DNA of 64,000 nucleotides from Myxococcus qinghaiensis (GCF_024198215.1 NZ_JAKCFA010000022.1:62001-126000), one strand, 5' to 3'. Numbered from the stretch's first letter, positions 10,153 to 20,539 are shown. Notes: generated by a model not told the origin, from the letters alone. Made by a program: numbers and translations.

Positions 10153-12282
10153 CTACCAGATCTTCACGCGCTTCTCGGGGGCGAGCCAGCCCGCATCGCC
10201 CTCCTTGACGCCGAACGCCTCGTAGAACTCCGCCATGTTCCGCACCACGCCGTTGACGCGGTACTGCGGCGGCGAGTGGGTGTCGGTGAGCAGCATCTGC
10301 CGCATCGCATCGTCGCGGTACAGGCCGCGCCAGACCTGCGCCCAGCCGAGGAAGAAGCGCTGCGGACCGGTGAAGCCGGCGATGGTGGGCGCCGCCTTGC
10401 CGCCGAGCGACTGGACGTAGGCCTTGTAGGCCACCGCGAGGCCGCTGACGTCGCCGATGTTCTCACCCAGGGTCAGCTCGCCGTTGACCTTCATGGACTC
10501 CAGCGGGCTGAAGCCGGCGTACTGCTCCACCAGCACGGCGGTGCGCTGCTTGAAGCCCGCCTGGTCCTCCGGGGTCCACCAGTTGCGCAGGTTGCCGTCG
10601 CCGTCCGAGCGGCTGCCCTGGTCGTCGAAGCCGTGGCTGATTTCGTGGCCAATCACAGCGCCGATGGCGCCGTAGTTCGTCGCGTCATCCGCGTCCGGGT
10701 TGAAGAACGGCGGCTGGAGGATGGCGGCCGGGAAGACAATCTCGTTCATCGTGGAGCTGTAGTAGGCATTCACCATCTGCGGCGGCATGCCCCACTCCTC
10801 GCGGTCAATCGGCTTGCCCAGCTTGTCCACCATCCGCTGGAAGTCGAACGCATCCCCGCGACGCACGTTGCCCAGCAGGTCGCCCGCGACAATCTCCAGC
10901 CGCGAGTAGTCCCGCCACTTGTCCGGGTAGCCAATCTTCACGTTGAACTTCGACAGCTTCGCCTGGGCCTGCGCCTTCGTCTCGGCGCTCATCCAGTCCA
11001 GCCCGTCGATGCCCTGACGGAACGCCTCACGCAGGTTGTTGACCAGCTCCACCATGCGCTGCTTGGACGCGGGGCTGAAGTGGCGCTCCACGTAGAGCTG
11101 ACCCACGGCCTCGCTCAGCGAGTCCTCCACCGCACCCACGCCGCGCTTCCAGCGGGGACGGTTCTCCTGAAGGCCCTGCAGCGTCTTGCCGTAGAAGTCG
11201 AACGAGGCCTGCTCGAAGGCGCTCGACAGCATGGGCGCGCGGCCGGACAGCACCTTGAACGTCAGGTACTGCTTGAGCACGGGCAGCGGCGTCGTCTTCA
11301 CCAGCCCCGCCATGGCCTCGAAGTACGCCGGCTGACGGACGATGATGCCGGGCGTCGCCTGGGCGCCCGCGGCCTTGAGGAAGCGCGTCCACGAGAAGCC
11401 AGGGGTGAGCGCCTCCGCCTCCTTGACGCTCTTGAGGTTGTAGGTGGCCTCGCGGTCCCGGCTCTTCACCCGGTCCCAGCTCTTGTCGGCCAGCGTCGTC
11501 TCCAGCGCGAGGATGGCCTCGGCCGCCTTCTTCGCGTCCTTCTCCCCGGCCAGGGTGAAGAGCTTCTCGATGTACGCCACGTAGGCGGCGCGAATCTCGA
11601 TGAAGCGCGGCTCCTGCTTGGAATAGTAGTCCCGGTCCGGCAGGCCCAGGCCGCTCTGGCTGACGTACGCGATGTAGCGCGTGGCCTGCTTCTGGTCCTG
11701 GCCCACGAAGAACGCGAAGGGCGTCTGGAGGCCGCTGCGCTGGAACTCCACGAACAGCTCCGGCAGCTGGGCCTTGTCCTTCAAGGCCTTCACCCGCGCC
11801 AGCTCCTGGGCAATCGGCTTCATGCCGAGCGACTCGATGCGCTCGGTGTCCATGAAGCTGTTGTACAGGTCGCCCACCTTCTGCGCGGTGGTGCCCGGCG
11901 CGCGCTCCTTCGCGGTGGCGGACTCCTCGATGATGGCGCGCAGGGCCAGCTCGGACTTGTCCGCCAGCTCGATGAACGAGCCATAGCGGGCGCGGTCCGC
12001 GGGGATGGGCGTGTTCTTCAGCCACGTCCCGTTGACGAACCGGTAGAAGTCATCCTGGGGACGGATGGTGCGGTCCAGGTTCTTCAGCTCGACACCGAGT
12101 GCGCGCACGGCTTCCTCCGACACGGCCTCCGCGACGGGCGTCGTCGAGGACGCGGACGCGGCGGGAGGCGGAGTCGCCTCGGTGGGCGCGGGCTGCGGCG
12201 CGCTGGCGCAGCCGGTCAGCAACAGGGTTCCGAGGGCGCTGGTCGCCCACGCGCGGTGGGCAAGGGACTTCTTGGGGCTCAT
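10153..12282 (-). CDS. M13-family zinc metallopeptidase (neprilysin/PepO-like), lipoprotein
   Basis: A 709-aa protein starting at the ATG that gives a proper lipoprotein signal with lipobox Cys at residue 25 (LLLTGCAS). A Pro/Ala/Thr-rich linker precedes the M13 N-terminal domain. The catalytic motif HEISH (His546, Glu547, His550) and the downstream ENIGD motif (third zinc ligand Glu607, Asp611) are intact, as is the substrate-binding VNAYY segment. M13 enzymes cleave oligopeptides; the lipid anchor puts this one on the cell envelope, where it may process prey or self peptides (inference). Several related M13 lipoproteins occur per myxobacterial genome. Confidence 0.92.
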   Translation of the reverse strand: MSPKKSLAHRAWATSALGTLLLTGCASAPQPAPTEATPPPAASASSTTPVAEAVSEEAVRALGVELKNLDRTIRPQDDFYRFVNGTWLKNTPIPADRARYGSFIELADKSELALRAIIEESATAKERAPGTTAQKVGDLYNSFMDTERIESLGMKPIAQELARVKALKDKAQLPELFVEFQRSGLQTPFAFFVGQDQKQATRYIAYVSQSGLGLPDRDYYSKQEPRFIEIRAAYVAYIEKLFTLAGEKDAKKAAEAILALETTLADKSWDRVKSRDREATYNLKSVKEAEALTPGFSWTRFLKAAGAQATPGIIVRQPAYFEAMAGLVKTTPLPVLKQYLTFKVLSGRAPMLSSAFEQASFDFYGKTLQGLQENRPRWKRGVGAVEDSLSEAVGQLYVERHFSPASKQRMVELVNNLREAFRQGIDGLDWMSAETKAQAQAKLSKFNVKIGYPDKWRDYSRLEIVAGDLLGNVRRGDAFDFQRMVDKLGKPIDREEWGMPPQMVNAYYSSTMNEIVFPAAILQPPFFNPDADDATNYGAIGAVIGHEISHGFDDQGSRSDGDGNLRNWWTPEDQAGFKQRTAVLVEQYAGFSPLESMKVNGELTLGENIGDVSGLAVAYKAYVQSLGGKAAPTIAGFTGPQRFFLGWAQVWRGLYRDDAMRQMLLTDTHSPPQYRVNGVVRNMAEFYEAFGVKEGDAGWLAPEKRVKIW

Positions 12283-12488
12283 GAGGTTCCGAGAGGAAAA
12301 AGGGACGGGGGATGCTGCCGGACCCGAATGGTCGTCGTCCATCCGGGCAGGCAGGAAAAACACCCGCGCGAGCGCCCTATTCCTCAGGTGAGGCCCCCAG
12401 CCCCGCGGGCAGGCCCCTGAATCAGCCATTTCCGGCCCGCCCCCGTCCAGGAGGCGAGGCCACGAGCCCCTACCGAGGGCTCAGGAGT

Positions 12489-15400
12489 TCAGCGCTGGCC
12501 CATGACGGGCGCGGGCACCGGGGCGGCCGGGGCCGGCACCGTGGGCGCGGCGGGCACGGGCGCGGGCGTCACCGTGACGTCCTGAGACAGGGCCTCCAGG
12601 TCATGGAAGCCCTTCGTCGTCACGTCGCCGCCTCGGAACAGGGCCCAGCCCTGGAGGTTGCGCTGGTACGTCCGCGTCATGTGCCAGAGCTGGATGCCGC
12701 TGTTGGCGACGAAGAGGTACAGGGCGCGCTTGGGGTTCCAGGGGTTGGGCAGGGCCAGGGCGATGCCGTCATCCGGGCGGCCATACGTCTTGCCCTGCCA
12801 GCGGAAGAAGCGGCGGCCCAGCTCCACGGGGAGCTTCTTCTCCGAGGCCAGCCGGGCGAGCAGCGCGTTGTCCTCCGCCCCGCCGAAGACGACCAGGTCG
12901 CGGTCGGCGAGCTGCGCGTCCGTCACCTCGAAGTCAGGAGACACCGGGACGAGCCGCTCGGTGAACACATCCGCCAGCGCCTCGCGGTAGCCGAGCACCA
13001 GCGTGCGCATGGACTCCGTCTGCCGGGCGGTGCCGTGCACCATGAGCAGCCTCTCCCAGGCATCCGTCTGGTTGGACAGCACCTGGTAGCGCTCGCGCGG
13101 CACCGGCACGTCATTGCCCGCGTTGAAGACGACGCGCACGGGCGCCTCGGTGGTGCGCAGGACGAAGGTCTCGCTCGCCGCGCCCTTCACCTCCACGCGC
13201 TCCAGCGTGGAGCCCTTCGCCGTGTGCACTTCCACCAGTGTGACGAAGTGCCAGGGCTTCGGGCCGGGCTGCTCCACCTTGAGCGTCACCTCGTAGCCGT
13301 CCTTCACCTGCGCGGCGGTGGCGCGGAAGCGCGGCTGCGGCAGGCCCGTGCGCTCCAGCCACTGGCCCACGAAGGGGCCCACGTCCTTGCCCACCGTCTC
13401 CTGGGCCGCGCGCTTGAAGTCCGCCGTGGAGATGTCCTTGTTCGCGTAGCGCGTGTGGACGGCGTTCATCACCTTGGAGAAGTCCGCGTTGCCCAGCAGC
13501 AGCCGGAGCTGGTGCAGCGCGAAGGTGCCCTTGATGCGCGGCACCAGGTAGGTGCCATAGCGGCCGTACTCCGTCTTGACGGAGGCAGGCAGCACGTCCG
13601 CCTCGCGCGAGGTGGTGAAGAGGTAGCGGTCATTGAGGTCCGCGAGCGCGTCCCGCTGCGCCTCGAAGGCCTTCTCCGGCTTGTCCTCGTGCGCCGACAC
13701 GTCGCGCAACAGCTTCCAGTACGCGGACGTGCCGCTGATGAGCCAGTTCTCGCCGTCCGACGCGGGGAACAGCGTGTTGGACCACAGGAGCGACTTGTCG
13801 AAGCCGACGGCGCCCTTCACCCGCGCGAAGTCCCGCTTGGCCGCCTGCGGCTCCTCCGGAGCCTTCCACGTCTTGCGCGCCTCCTTCAGCTTGGCGGCGA
13901 CGTAGATGGGGCTGAACGTCGTGTAGCCCAGCGACAGGTGCGGCGTGGCGCCGGGCAGGTCCGGCATGAAGCGGCTGCCAATCATCTTCTCGCGCAGCGT
14001 CGTCTTGCCGTAGTGGGCCAGGAACATCAGCTTCTCGGCCATCTCCGATGTGGTCACCTTGCCGTCGCACGCGTGCGGCCGGTTGATGGGGCTGGAGGCC
14101 AGCATCCGCGTAGCGGAGTCCAGGTCGAAGCCCTTCTTGCCCAGCTTCGAGTAGTACTCCCAGAAGGCGATGTCGCGGTTCCAGGTGTTGAAGGCCAGGT
14201 CCGCGGGGGCGTTGTCCGGGTTGGAGACGGATTCCTTGCGGACCTCCAGGTCGCGGTTGTTGTTGTTCGCCCAGATGAAGTCCTTGAGGTTGCCCGGCGT
14301 GTCAGAGGCGTTGCCCTTGCTGCCGGTGCGCCACAGCCGCGTCTTCTTGGTGCCGAGCAGCAGACACGCACCCTCGTCCGTCTTCGTGTCCGCGAGTGTC
14401 CAGTCGTTGGTGTACAGGCCGTTGTTGTTGTCCTTCATGATGCGCGCGACGTCATCGATGGAGGACGCGTACTGCGCGGCCTTGCGGATGCGGTTGCTCT
14501 GCGGAGAGCCATTCATGTCGAACGGCGTCTGCCCCACCGTCGTCTCGCCGATGACGATGCCCGCGGAGTTGATGAACCAGTCCGCGCCGCTGTGGATGCC
14601 GCCCGGGAAGGTCTGCATCACGAAGCGGTGGCCCCGGGTCGGCTGCACGTCGAGCACCACGTCCCAGTGGACGCCCGTGTAGCCGTTCCACATGAAGATT
14701 TGCCCGATGATGGCGCGGCCGTCCTTCGTCGCGGACTTGGTGGCGACGAAGGAGGAGCAGTGGTCGCCCTTGCCTCCGCGCTCGGCCTCTTCGTCGGCCT
14801 TGAGGAAGGTGCGGCCGGACAGGGAGGTCGACGTGGCGCGGTTGGCCTCCTCGAGCTGGCCCGCGTCCACGGCGGTGTTGAGCGTGACGATGTCGAGCAC
14901 GTCCAGCTCGCGGTCCTTGAACTTCGCGCCGGCCTTGTTCGCGCCGTCGGCGATGCCCTTCATCTCCTCCAGGTATTCGGCGTCGAACTTGCGCAGGAAG
15001 AGCGAGTCCGCGAGCAGCCGCTGGTGGCTCCACCCCTTGGCCGCGTCCGACTTGTCCTTCTGGATGCCGAGCTTCTCGATGTAGCGGACAATCTCTTGCG
15101 AGGTCAGCTCGCCGAACTGGACGCCGCGCTCGTAGGGCTCGCCCTCGATGTGGACATAAATCCAGCCGCCGTCGTCGTAGCGGAAGCCCTTGCCGGCCCA
15201 GCGCACGGACTCCATGGGGACATAGGCCGTGATGTCCTCCACGGGCTCCAGGCGGACATCGTCGTACCAGACGGAGCCGGTGGCCTTGCCGTTGCGGCCC
15301 AGGTGGAGCTGCACGCGGTCCGTGGACTGCGTGGCGAAGAAGAGGACGGAGGCGCGGGTGCCAGCCTCACCGCCCGGAGCCGTCGCGCAGTTGGTGAAGG

Positions 15401-15806
15401 GGAAGCTCTTCATCGAGAAGCAGGCGCCGTGGGCCGTGGGATAGCGGGCCTCGGGGTCGACCTGGACGCCCTTCGTCCGCACCCAGGCGCTGAGCCGGTA
15501 GAGCTGGCCCACCTGGAGCTTGAGGCTCTCCGACTCGACGGTAGTCTCCCCACCGCCCTGCGGGCTCTCGATGAGCAGGCCGCGCGAGCCCTCCACCTTG
15601 CCCTCCGCGCTGGAGGCCACCTTGCCGGGGCCTTGCGAGCGCCAGAACGCGGGCACCGAGGAGGAACCTCCGGCCACCTCGAAGGTTCCGTTCGGCACCG
15701 CCGAGGAGTTGACGGGAGTGGCGGCCACGGCGGGCGCGGCCTGGAGCAGGCTCGCGGACAACAGCAGCGCGCCGAGGAGCTTCGACGTCTGGGGGCGGTC
15801 GGTCAT
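12489..15806 (-). CDS. Secreted C45/phospholipase-B-like Ntn hydrolase with jelly-roll and M1-like extensions
   Basis: A 1105-aa protein; the ATG is preceded by AAGGGA and opens a signal peptide (about residues 1-29). Residues about 35-190 are a beta-rich, carbohydrate-binding-module-like jelly roll ending in SVWYDDVRLEPV. From about 220 to 600 it matches the C45/phospholipase-B-like Ntn fold: EGEPYERGVQFGEL, then a GDHCSSF motif with candidate nucleophile Cys350, exposed after autocleavage in this family, and TFPGGIHSGADWFINSAG. Residues about 650-900 resemble the helical C-terminal part of M1 aminopeptidases (STADFKRAAQ, VGQWLERTGLPQPRF), but I see no HExxH zinc motif. Substrate unknown; amide or acyl-ester hydrolysis outside the cell is likely. 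Confidence 0.75.
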   Translation of the reverse strand: MTDRPQTSKLLGALLLSASLLQAAPAVAATPVNSSAVPNGTFEVAGGSSSVPAFWRSQGPGKVASSAEGKVEGSRGLLIESPQGGGETTVESESLKLQVGQLYRLSAWVRTKGVQVDPEARYPTAHGACFSMKSFPFTNCATAPGGEAGTRASVLFFATQSTDRVQLHLGRNGKATGSVWYDDVRLEPVEDITAYVPMESVRWAGKGFRYDDGGWIYVHIEGEPYERGVQFGELTSQEIVRYIEKLGIQKDKSDAAKGWSHQRLLADSLFLRKFDAEYLEEMKGIADGANKAGAKFKDRELDVLDIVTLNTAVDAGQLEEANRATSTSLSGRTFLKADEEAERGGKGDHCSSFVATKSATKDGRAIIGQIFMWNGYTGVHWDVVLDVQPTRGHRFVMQTFPGGIHSGADWFINSAGIVIGETTVGQTPFDMNGSPQSNRIRKAAQYASSIDDVARIMKDNNNGLYTNDWTLADTKTDEGACLLLGTKKTRLWRTGSKGNASDTPGNLKDFIWANNNNRDLEVRKESVSNPDNAPADLAFNTWNRDIAFWEYYSKLGKKGFDLDSATRMLASSPINRPHACDGKVTTSEMAEKLMFLAHYGKTTLREKMIGSRFMPDLPGATPHLSLGYTTFSPIYVAAKLKEARKTWKAPEEPQAAKRDFARVKGAVGFDKSLLWSNTLFPASDGENWLISGTSAYWKLLRDVSAHEDKPEKAFEAQRDALADLNDRYLFTTSREADVLPASVKTEYGRYGTYLVPRIKGTFALHQLRLLLGNADFSKVMNAVHTRYANKDISTADFKRAAQETVGKDVGPFVGQWLERTGLPQPRFRATAAQVKDGYEVTLKVEQPGPKPWHFVTLVEVHTAKGSTLERVEVKGAASETFVLRTTEAPVRVVFNAGNDVPVPRERYQVLSNQTDAWERLLMVHGTARQTESMRTLVLGYREALADVFTERLVPVSPDFEVTDAQLADRDLVVFGGAEDNALLARLASEKKLPVELGRRFFRWQGKTYGRPDDGIALALPNPWNPKRALYLFVANSGIQLWHMTRTYQRNLQGWALFRGGDVTTKGFHDLEALSQDVTVTPAPVPAAPTVPAPAAPVPAPVMGQR

Positions 15807-15964
15807 GTCGTTCCCTTCCCGAGCAGGGCGGGGCATCAGCTCGGGCAATCCGGGCGCATGACACTGCCGCGCCTGTCGAGCGTCAACCCTTCAAACCCGC
15901 GAAGGCACCATGACGCGAGGCGACTTCCGTGGTCACCCCGACAGTCCGTGCGCCCCCTCCCCTG

Positions 15965-16915
15965 TCAGCGCAGCAACCGGCCCGACGCCTGGAGCACGCC
16001 GCGCGCGGCCCTGCGCACCGCGTCCACGCGCCGCGACTCCACCCAGGGCGGGTCCACGGGCGCATCCCAGTCGAACACGCGCAGCCGGGGCAGGAAGCCC
16101 TGCTTCACGCAGCCCTCCAGGCTGAACACATGCAGGTCGTGCGTCCACCGCACCGCGAGCCGCAAGTCACGCGACAGCTCCGTCCAGTCCAGCGGCGGCG
16201 ACGCGAGGACGCCCGGCAGCTCCACGCCACCGCCGGTGCTGCCCACCGCGAGCGAATTCGTTCCCGGCGCGTAGCTCCACAGGAGCGCGGCCCCTCGGGG
16301 GCGCACGAAGCTGGTGTAGAGCATCAGCACCTCGCGGTCCGCGGGCACGTCCACCACGCCCGCCACGCGCCGCAGCACCGAGGAGCGAGCCTGTCGCTCG
16401 TCCACGATGAAGGGAAACTGGTACGCGTCCACGCGGTAGCCATCCGCGCGGATGCGCTCCACCAGGGCCTGGTAGCCCGCTCGCGCCTCACGCGTGCGCC
16501 CACCTCGCAGGAGGAGTCGCGACAACATCCCAGGGAGGCTCCGCAGCGGCGCCTCCGCCCACCTGCGCAGCTCGTGGATATCGGGCTCGATGTCCAACCC
16601 CACGCCGGCCCACTGGAGCTTCTCGTCGGCCGTCCACGTCCTGAAGGCTTCGTAGCGCGCACGCGCCTGCGGGACGTTGCCCGCATGGAACCAGTAGCCC
16701 TGCTCGACAGGGAGCAGGAGCCACGCGGTGACGGGGATGCCAGCGCGGTTGAGGAGGCGCACGACTTCGGCGCGCTCGGCGCTCAAGTCGAGGAGGCCCA
16801 GGCTCACGCCGGCGCGCATCGCCTGGAGGTCGTCGACGACGCCTTCGGTGTTGAACAGTTCGCGAAGTGGCTCTGGAGCCAGCTCGCAAAAGAAGGTCAG
16901 GAAATGGGGTTTCAT
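15965..16915 (-). CDS. Conserved hypothetical protein, possible TIM-barrel
   Basis: A 316-aa protein without a signal peptide. Strand-helix alternation with LLNRAGIPVTAWLLLP, WAGVGLDIEPD and GYRVDAYQFPFIVDE looks like a (beta/alpha)8 barrel of the glycoside-hydrolase type; the acidic LDIEPD strand end resembles GH18-like catalytic strands but is not an exact match. No family assignment is made. It is transcribed divergently from the VOC gene across about 60 bp. Confidence 0.65.
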   Translation of the reverse strand: MKPHFLTFFCELAPEPLRELFNTEGVVDDLQAMRAGVSLGLLDLSAERAEVVRLLNRAGIPVTAWLLLPVEQGYWFHAGNVPQARARYEAFRTWTADEKLQWAGVGLDIEPDIHELRRWAEAPLRSLPGMLSRLLLRGGRTREARAGYQALVERIRADGYRVDAYQFPFIVDERQARSSVLRRVAGVVDVPADREVLMLYTSFVRPRGAALLWSYAPGTNSLAVGSTGGGVELPGVLASPPLDWTELSRDLRLAVRWTHDLHVFSLEGCVKQGFLPRLRVFDWDAPVDPPWVESRRVDAVRRAARGVLQASGRLLR

Positions 16916-16974
16916 GGCAGCCTCGCGCCTCCACGCGTACCCCTTCAGGGGTGCACATTTTCGCGAGGAGCACC

Positions 16975-17385
16975 ATGGAATTTCACAGAGGCCGGCTGCT
17001 GGACCACGTCCACCTCCGCGCCAAGGACATGGCGGCGAGCAAGCGGTTCTACCAGGCCATTCTCGAAGTGCTGGGCATCCCGCTCGGCTCGCACGGCCCC
17101 GACAACTTCTTCGCGGACGAGCTGTTCGTCAGCACCGCGGACCCCGGTGCGCCCGCCGGGCGCGGCGTCCACCTGGCCTTCCAGGCGAAGGACCCGGAGA
17201 TGGTGAAGCGCCTCTACGACGCGGCGCTCAAGGCCGGAGGGAAGGACAACGGCGCTCCCGGTGAGCGGCCGTACCACCCGGGCTACTACGCGGCCTTCGT
17301 GCTGGACCCGGACGGCAACAACATCGAGGCCGTCTACCATGGCCCGGCGAAGCGCTCCGCCGAGTCCGTGGTCTTCACCGCGTAG
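16975..17385 (+). CDS. VOC-superfamily (glyoxalase/dioxygenase-like) protein
   Basis: A 136-aa protein with a GAGGAGCACC ribosome-binding site before the ATG. It shows the paired beta-alpha-beta-beta-beta modules of the vicinal-oxygen-chelate fold. Likely metal ligands are His12 (LLDHVHLRAKD) and a C-terminal glutamate (DPDGNNIEAVYHG). The final DPDGNNIEAV signature is typical of glyoxalase-like lactoylglutathione-lyase relatives. Reaction unknown. The gene converges on menB across a shared hairpin. Confidence 0.85.
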   Translation: MEFHRGRLLDHVHLRAKDMAASKRFYQAILEVLGIPLGSHGPDNFFADELFVSTADPGAPAGRGVHLAFQAKDPEMVKRLYDAALKAGGKDNGAPGERPYHPGYYAAFVLDPDGNNIEAVYHGPAKRSAESVVFTA

Positions 17386-17400
17386 GGACGAGGCATCGAA

Positions 17401-17431
17401 CGGCCCGCTCCGGAGTCTCCGAAGCGGGCCG
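17401..17431. terminator. Bidirectional hairpin terminator between VOC gene and menB
   Basis: A 9-bp perfect stem (CGGCCCGCT / AGCGGGCCG) with a second inner stem GGAG/CTCC, placed between two converging stops (17385 and 17455). It could serve both genes. There is no T-run on either side. Confidence 0.65.
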
Positions 17432-17454
17432 AGTCCCGAGGAACGACGCGCGGC

Positions 17455-18348
<894 letters not shown>

Positions 18349-18439
18349 GGGTTTCTCACTCGGGAGAAAGGGGGGAACGGGCGCGGACCCTACGCTGGCC
18401 CGTTGGGAGCGTCCATCCCTCCGGCACGGCGACATGGGC

Positions 18440-18910
18440 TCATGGGAGAGGGACGCGCCAGGTGCGCTCGGGAACGGCCAGGACAAGCTCGCCAGCGCGA
18501 GGGTCGAACAATGCGCCGTCAGCGGGTGGCAGGGAGACCCCTGCGCGATTGCGCACGAGCGCACGCGGCCGCACCGGGTCGCTCCATGAGAGCCCACCGC
18601 TCTCGACGTGCCAGGACGGGCCGACGCAAGAGGTCTCGACCGCGCTTTGCACGTCCCAGATTCGCAGCCCGTCAGCGAAGATGTCGCCAATCGAAGCGAC
18701 GAGGTACTCGCCGGCAAAACGCATGTCGCGCAGGATCCGACCATCCTTCCGCCAGGTGTCGTGGTCGAGTCGGAGCTGGCCGGCCTCGTCGCGCACTTCG
18801 AGCCGCACGTAGTTGGCCCTCGCGGTGAGGCACTCGCCGCCCACCCATCCGAGCGCGGCGACGTGTAGGGGTTGGAGCAACAGCGCTTCAAGTCGTTTGG
18901 CGTCCATCAT
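18440..18910 (-). CDS. Hypothetical protein
   Basis: A 156-aa soluble protein starting at a double ATG (MMDAKRLEALL). It has no signal peptide and no transmembrane segment. It alternates short beta strands and charged turns and contains a WDVQSAVETS segment and paired Trp residues that could form a small beta barrel. No family recognised. It is 92 bp upstream of menB on the same strand and divergent from the secreted protein at 19052. Confidence 0.6.
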   Translation of the reverse strand: MMDAKRLEALLLQPLHVAALGWVGGECLTARANYVRLEVRDEAGQLRLDHDTWRKDGRILRDMRFAGEYLVASIGDIFADGLRIWDVQSAVETSCVGPSWHVESGGLSWSDPVRPRALVRNRAGVSLPPADGALFDPRAGELVLAVPERTWRVPLP

Positions 18911-19051
18911 GGTGTCGCACCAGAGGATTGAGCCGAACCTACCAGCACCCGAAGTACCCCTGTCCCTCAAGCCAGGCAGCCCCTGCGTTCAGCCGGGTTC
19001 GTGGCCACCTTTTTCCCAGGCGGCGGCTCCGCCCAGCCCAGGAGGCCCGTG

Positions 19052-19477
19052 ATGAAGCGATGGACCCAGCACCTGCTCCTCGGACTCCTGCTGAGCACGC
19101 CTCCCCTGGCCCTGGCCGTGGACACGCAGGCGAGCGGGGACTCGGCCCGTCCCTCACCTGCCCCATCCCCTGATGCCGAGAGCACCCCCGGAACGCCCCG
19201 CGCCTTCTCCGGCCCGGTGCTGGGAACCGCGCCGGGAACACTCTTCGTCACCGGCCCCAGCGGCGCCTCGATTCCCATCCGCGTGACACACCAGACACGC
19301 ATCGCCGGCATGACGGTCCCTCGCGACCAGGACATCGAGACCTATCTGCGCGAGCACCTGAAGCCCGGCCGCTCCGTCCGCGTCCAGTTCGACGTCAGGC
19401 CTTTCTCCGATGGCACCCCGCAGAACGTCGCCTCCACCGTCGAGCCGAAAGCCTCCCGAGAGCTCCCCCCGCAGTGA
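19052..19477 (+). CDS. Small secreted protein
   Basis: A 141-aa protein with a textbook AGGAGG site 7-12 bases before the ATG. A signal peptide (about residues 1-22, PLALAVDT) is followed by a Ser/Pro/Ala-rich linker (to about 50) and a compact beta-rich domain (FSGPVLGTAPGTLFVTGPSG ... VRVQFDVRPF), reminiscent of small OB-like periplasmic domains of the DUF5666 kind, but not assigned. It probably acts in the periplasm or is exported. Confidence 0.75.
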   Translation: MKRWTQHLLLGLLLSTPPLALAVDTQASGDSARPSPAPSPDAESTPGTPRAFSGPVLGTAPGTLFVTGPSGASIPIRVTHQTRIAGMTVPRDQDIETYLREHLKPGRSVRVQFDVRPFSDGTPQNVASTVEPKASRELPPQ

Positions 19478-19648
19478 GCCACGTCGCGGAAGCACGGCGA
19501 CTCGTTGGAGCCACAGTCATCCGGCCGGGCCCTACTTTTCAGCCCTGGGAAAACCCTCGACTTGTGACGCGGTGACGCTGGGCGAATTGCTCGGAAGGTG
19601 CCAGCCTGCGCAACGCACGGTGCAGCCCTTCGCGAGGAACTCCGCGTC

Positions 19649-20539
19649 ATGCCCGCCGACGTCGCCCTGCTCAAGGAAGTGCCCCTCTTCGCCGCCCTCG
19701 ATGACGAGGAGCGCGCGCTGCTCGCCAACCAGCTCGAGGAGGTGCGCCTGTCCGCCGGAGAGAAGGTGTTCAGCCGAGGAGACCCCGGCGGCGCCATCTA
19801 CATCGTCAGCTCCGGCGAGGTGCAGATCTCCGTCGAGGACACCACCGGCCAGGTCATCGTCTTCGAGACCGCCCGGCGCGGCGACTTCTTCGGAGAGCTG
19901 TCCCTGCTCGACGGAGACCCGCGCAGCGCGGATGCCCGCGCCATCCAGGACACCTCCGCCCTCAAGGTCGACCGCGCGGACCTGGAGCTCCTCTTCCGGC
20001 GCCACCCCTCCAGCGCCATGGACGTGTTGACCGCCATCGGCCGGCGACTGCGCGAAGCAGACAAGATGCTGCACAGCCGGCCGTCACTCAGCCCCAACGA
20101 GATGGTGGAGGAGCGACTGACCACCATCCAGCGGCTCGCGGATGGACTGGCCGCCTTCAGCGGTACCTTCACCTTCATGATGCTGCACGCCGTCTGGTTC
20201 GCCGTGTGGATCACCATCAACCTGGGCTGGATTCCCACGTTCCACGCGTTCGACCCGTTCCCCTTCGGCCTGCTCACCATGGTGGTCAGCCTGGAGGCCA
20301 TCTTCCTGTCCTGCTTCGTCCTCATCAGCCAGAGCCGGCAGGCCGCCAAGGACCGCATCCGCTCCGACGTCGAGTACGAAGCCAACATCCGCGCCGGCAT
20401 GGAGGTCACCCAGCTCCACTCCAAGCTGGACCACCTCTACGCACAGACCATGGCCCGCCTGGACGCCGTCGAACGTGGGCGCCCACCCTCGGCTCCGGTC
20501 GCCTCGAAGCCCGGCCAGCCCTCCGCGTCCCAGGGCTGA
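19649..20539 (+). CDS. Cyclic-nucleotide-binding domain fused to a DUF1003 membrane domain
   Basis: A 296-aa protein; GAGGAAC lies upstream of the ATG. Residues about 8-125 are a CRP-type cyclic-nucleotide-binding domain with the phosphate-binding cassette region GDFFGELSLLDGDPRSADA (conserved Gly-Glu and Arg-Ser/Thr-Ala). Residues about 155-250 are DUF1003: two hydrophobic helices (FTFMMLHAVWFAVWITINLG and LTMVVSLEAIFLSCFVLIS) around a FHAFDPFPFG loop. A charged coiled coil and a Pro-rich tail follow. This joins ligand sensing to a small membrane domain; it might be an ion- or envelope-linked sensor for cAMP-like ligands. It has no DNA-binding domain. Confidence 0.85.
   Translation: MPADVALLKEVPLFAALDDEERALLANQLEEVRLSAGEKVFSRGDPGGAIYIVSSGEVQISVEDTTGQVIVFETARRGDFFGELSLLDGDPRSADARAIQDTSALKVDRADLELLFRRHPSSAMDVLTAIGRRLREADKMLHSRPSLSPNEMVEERLTTIQRLADGLAAFSGTFTFMMLHAVWFAVWITINLGWIPTFHAFDPFPFGLLTMVVSLEAIFLSCFVLISQSRQAAKDRIRSDVEYEANIRAGMEVTQLHSKLDHLYAQTMARLDAVERGRPPSAPVASKPGQPSASQG

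Noticed and set aside
12283..12429. Extended start of the M13 peptidase 49 codons upstream
   Set aside because: The extension would place the lipoprotein signal in the middle of the chain; the ATG at 12282 gives a correct signal peptide.
9751..16274. Very long + strand open frames (889 and 1320 aa) across the M13 and C45 genes
   Set aside because: They lie antisense to well-recognised enzymes, have Arg/His/Gly/Ala-biased composition without motifs, and arise from third-position GC bias.
18349..18891. N-terminal extension of MenB by 181 residues
   Set aside because: It overlaps the separate hypothetical gene, lacks similarity to MenB proteins and is explained by GC-biased open frame.
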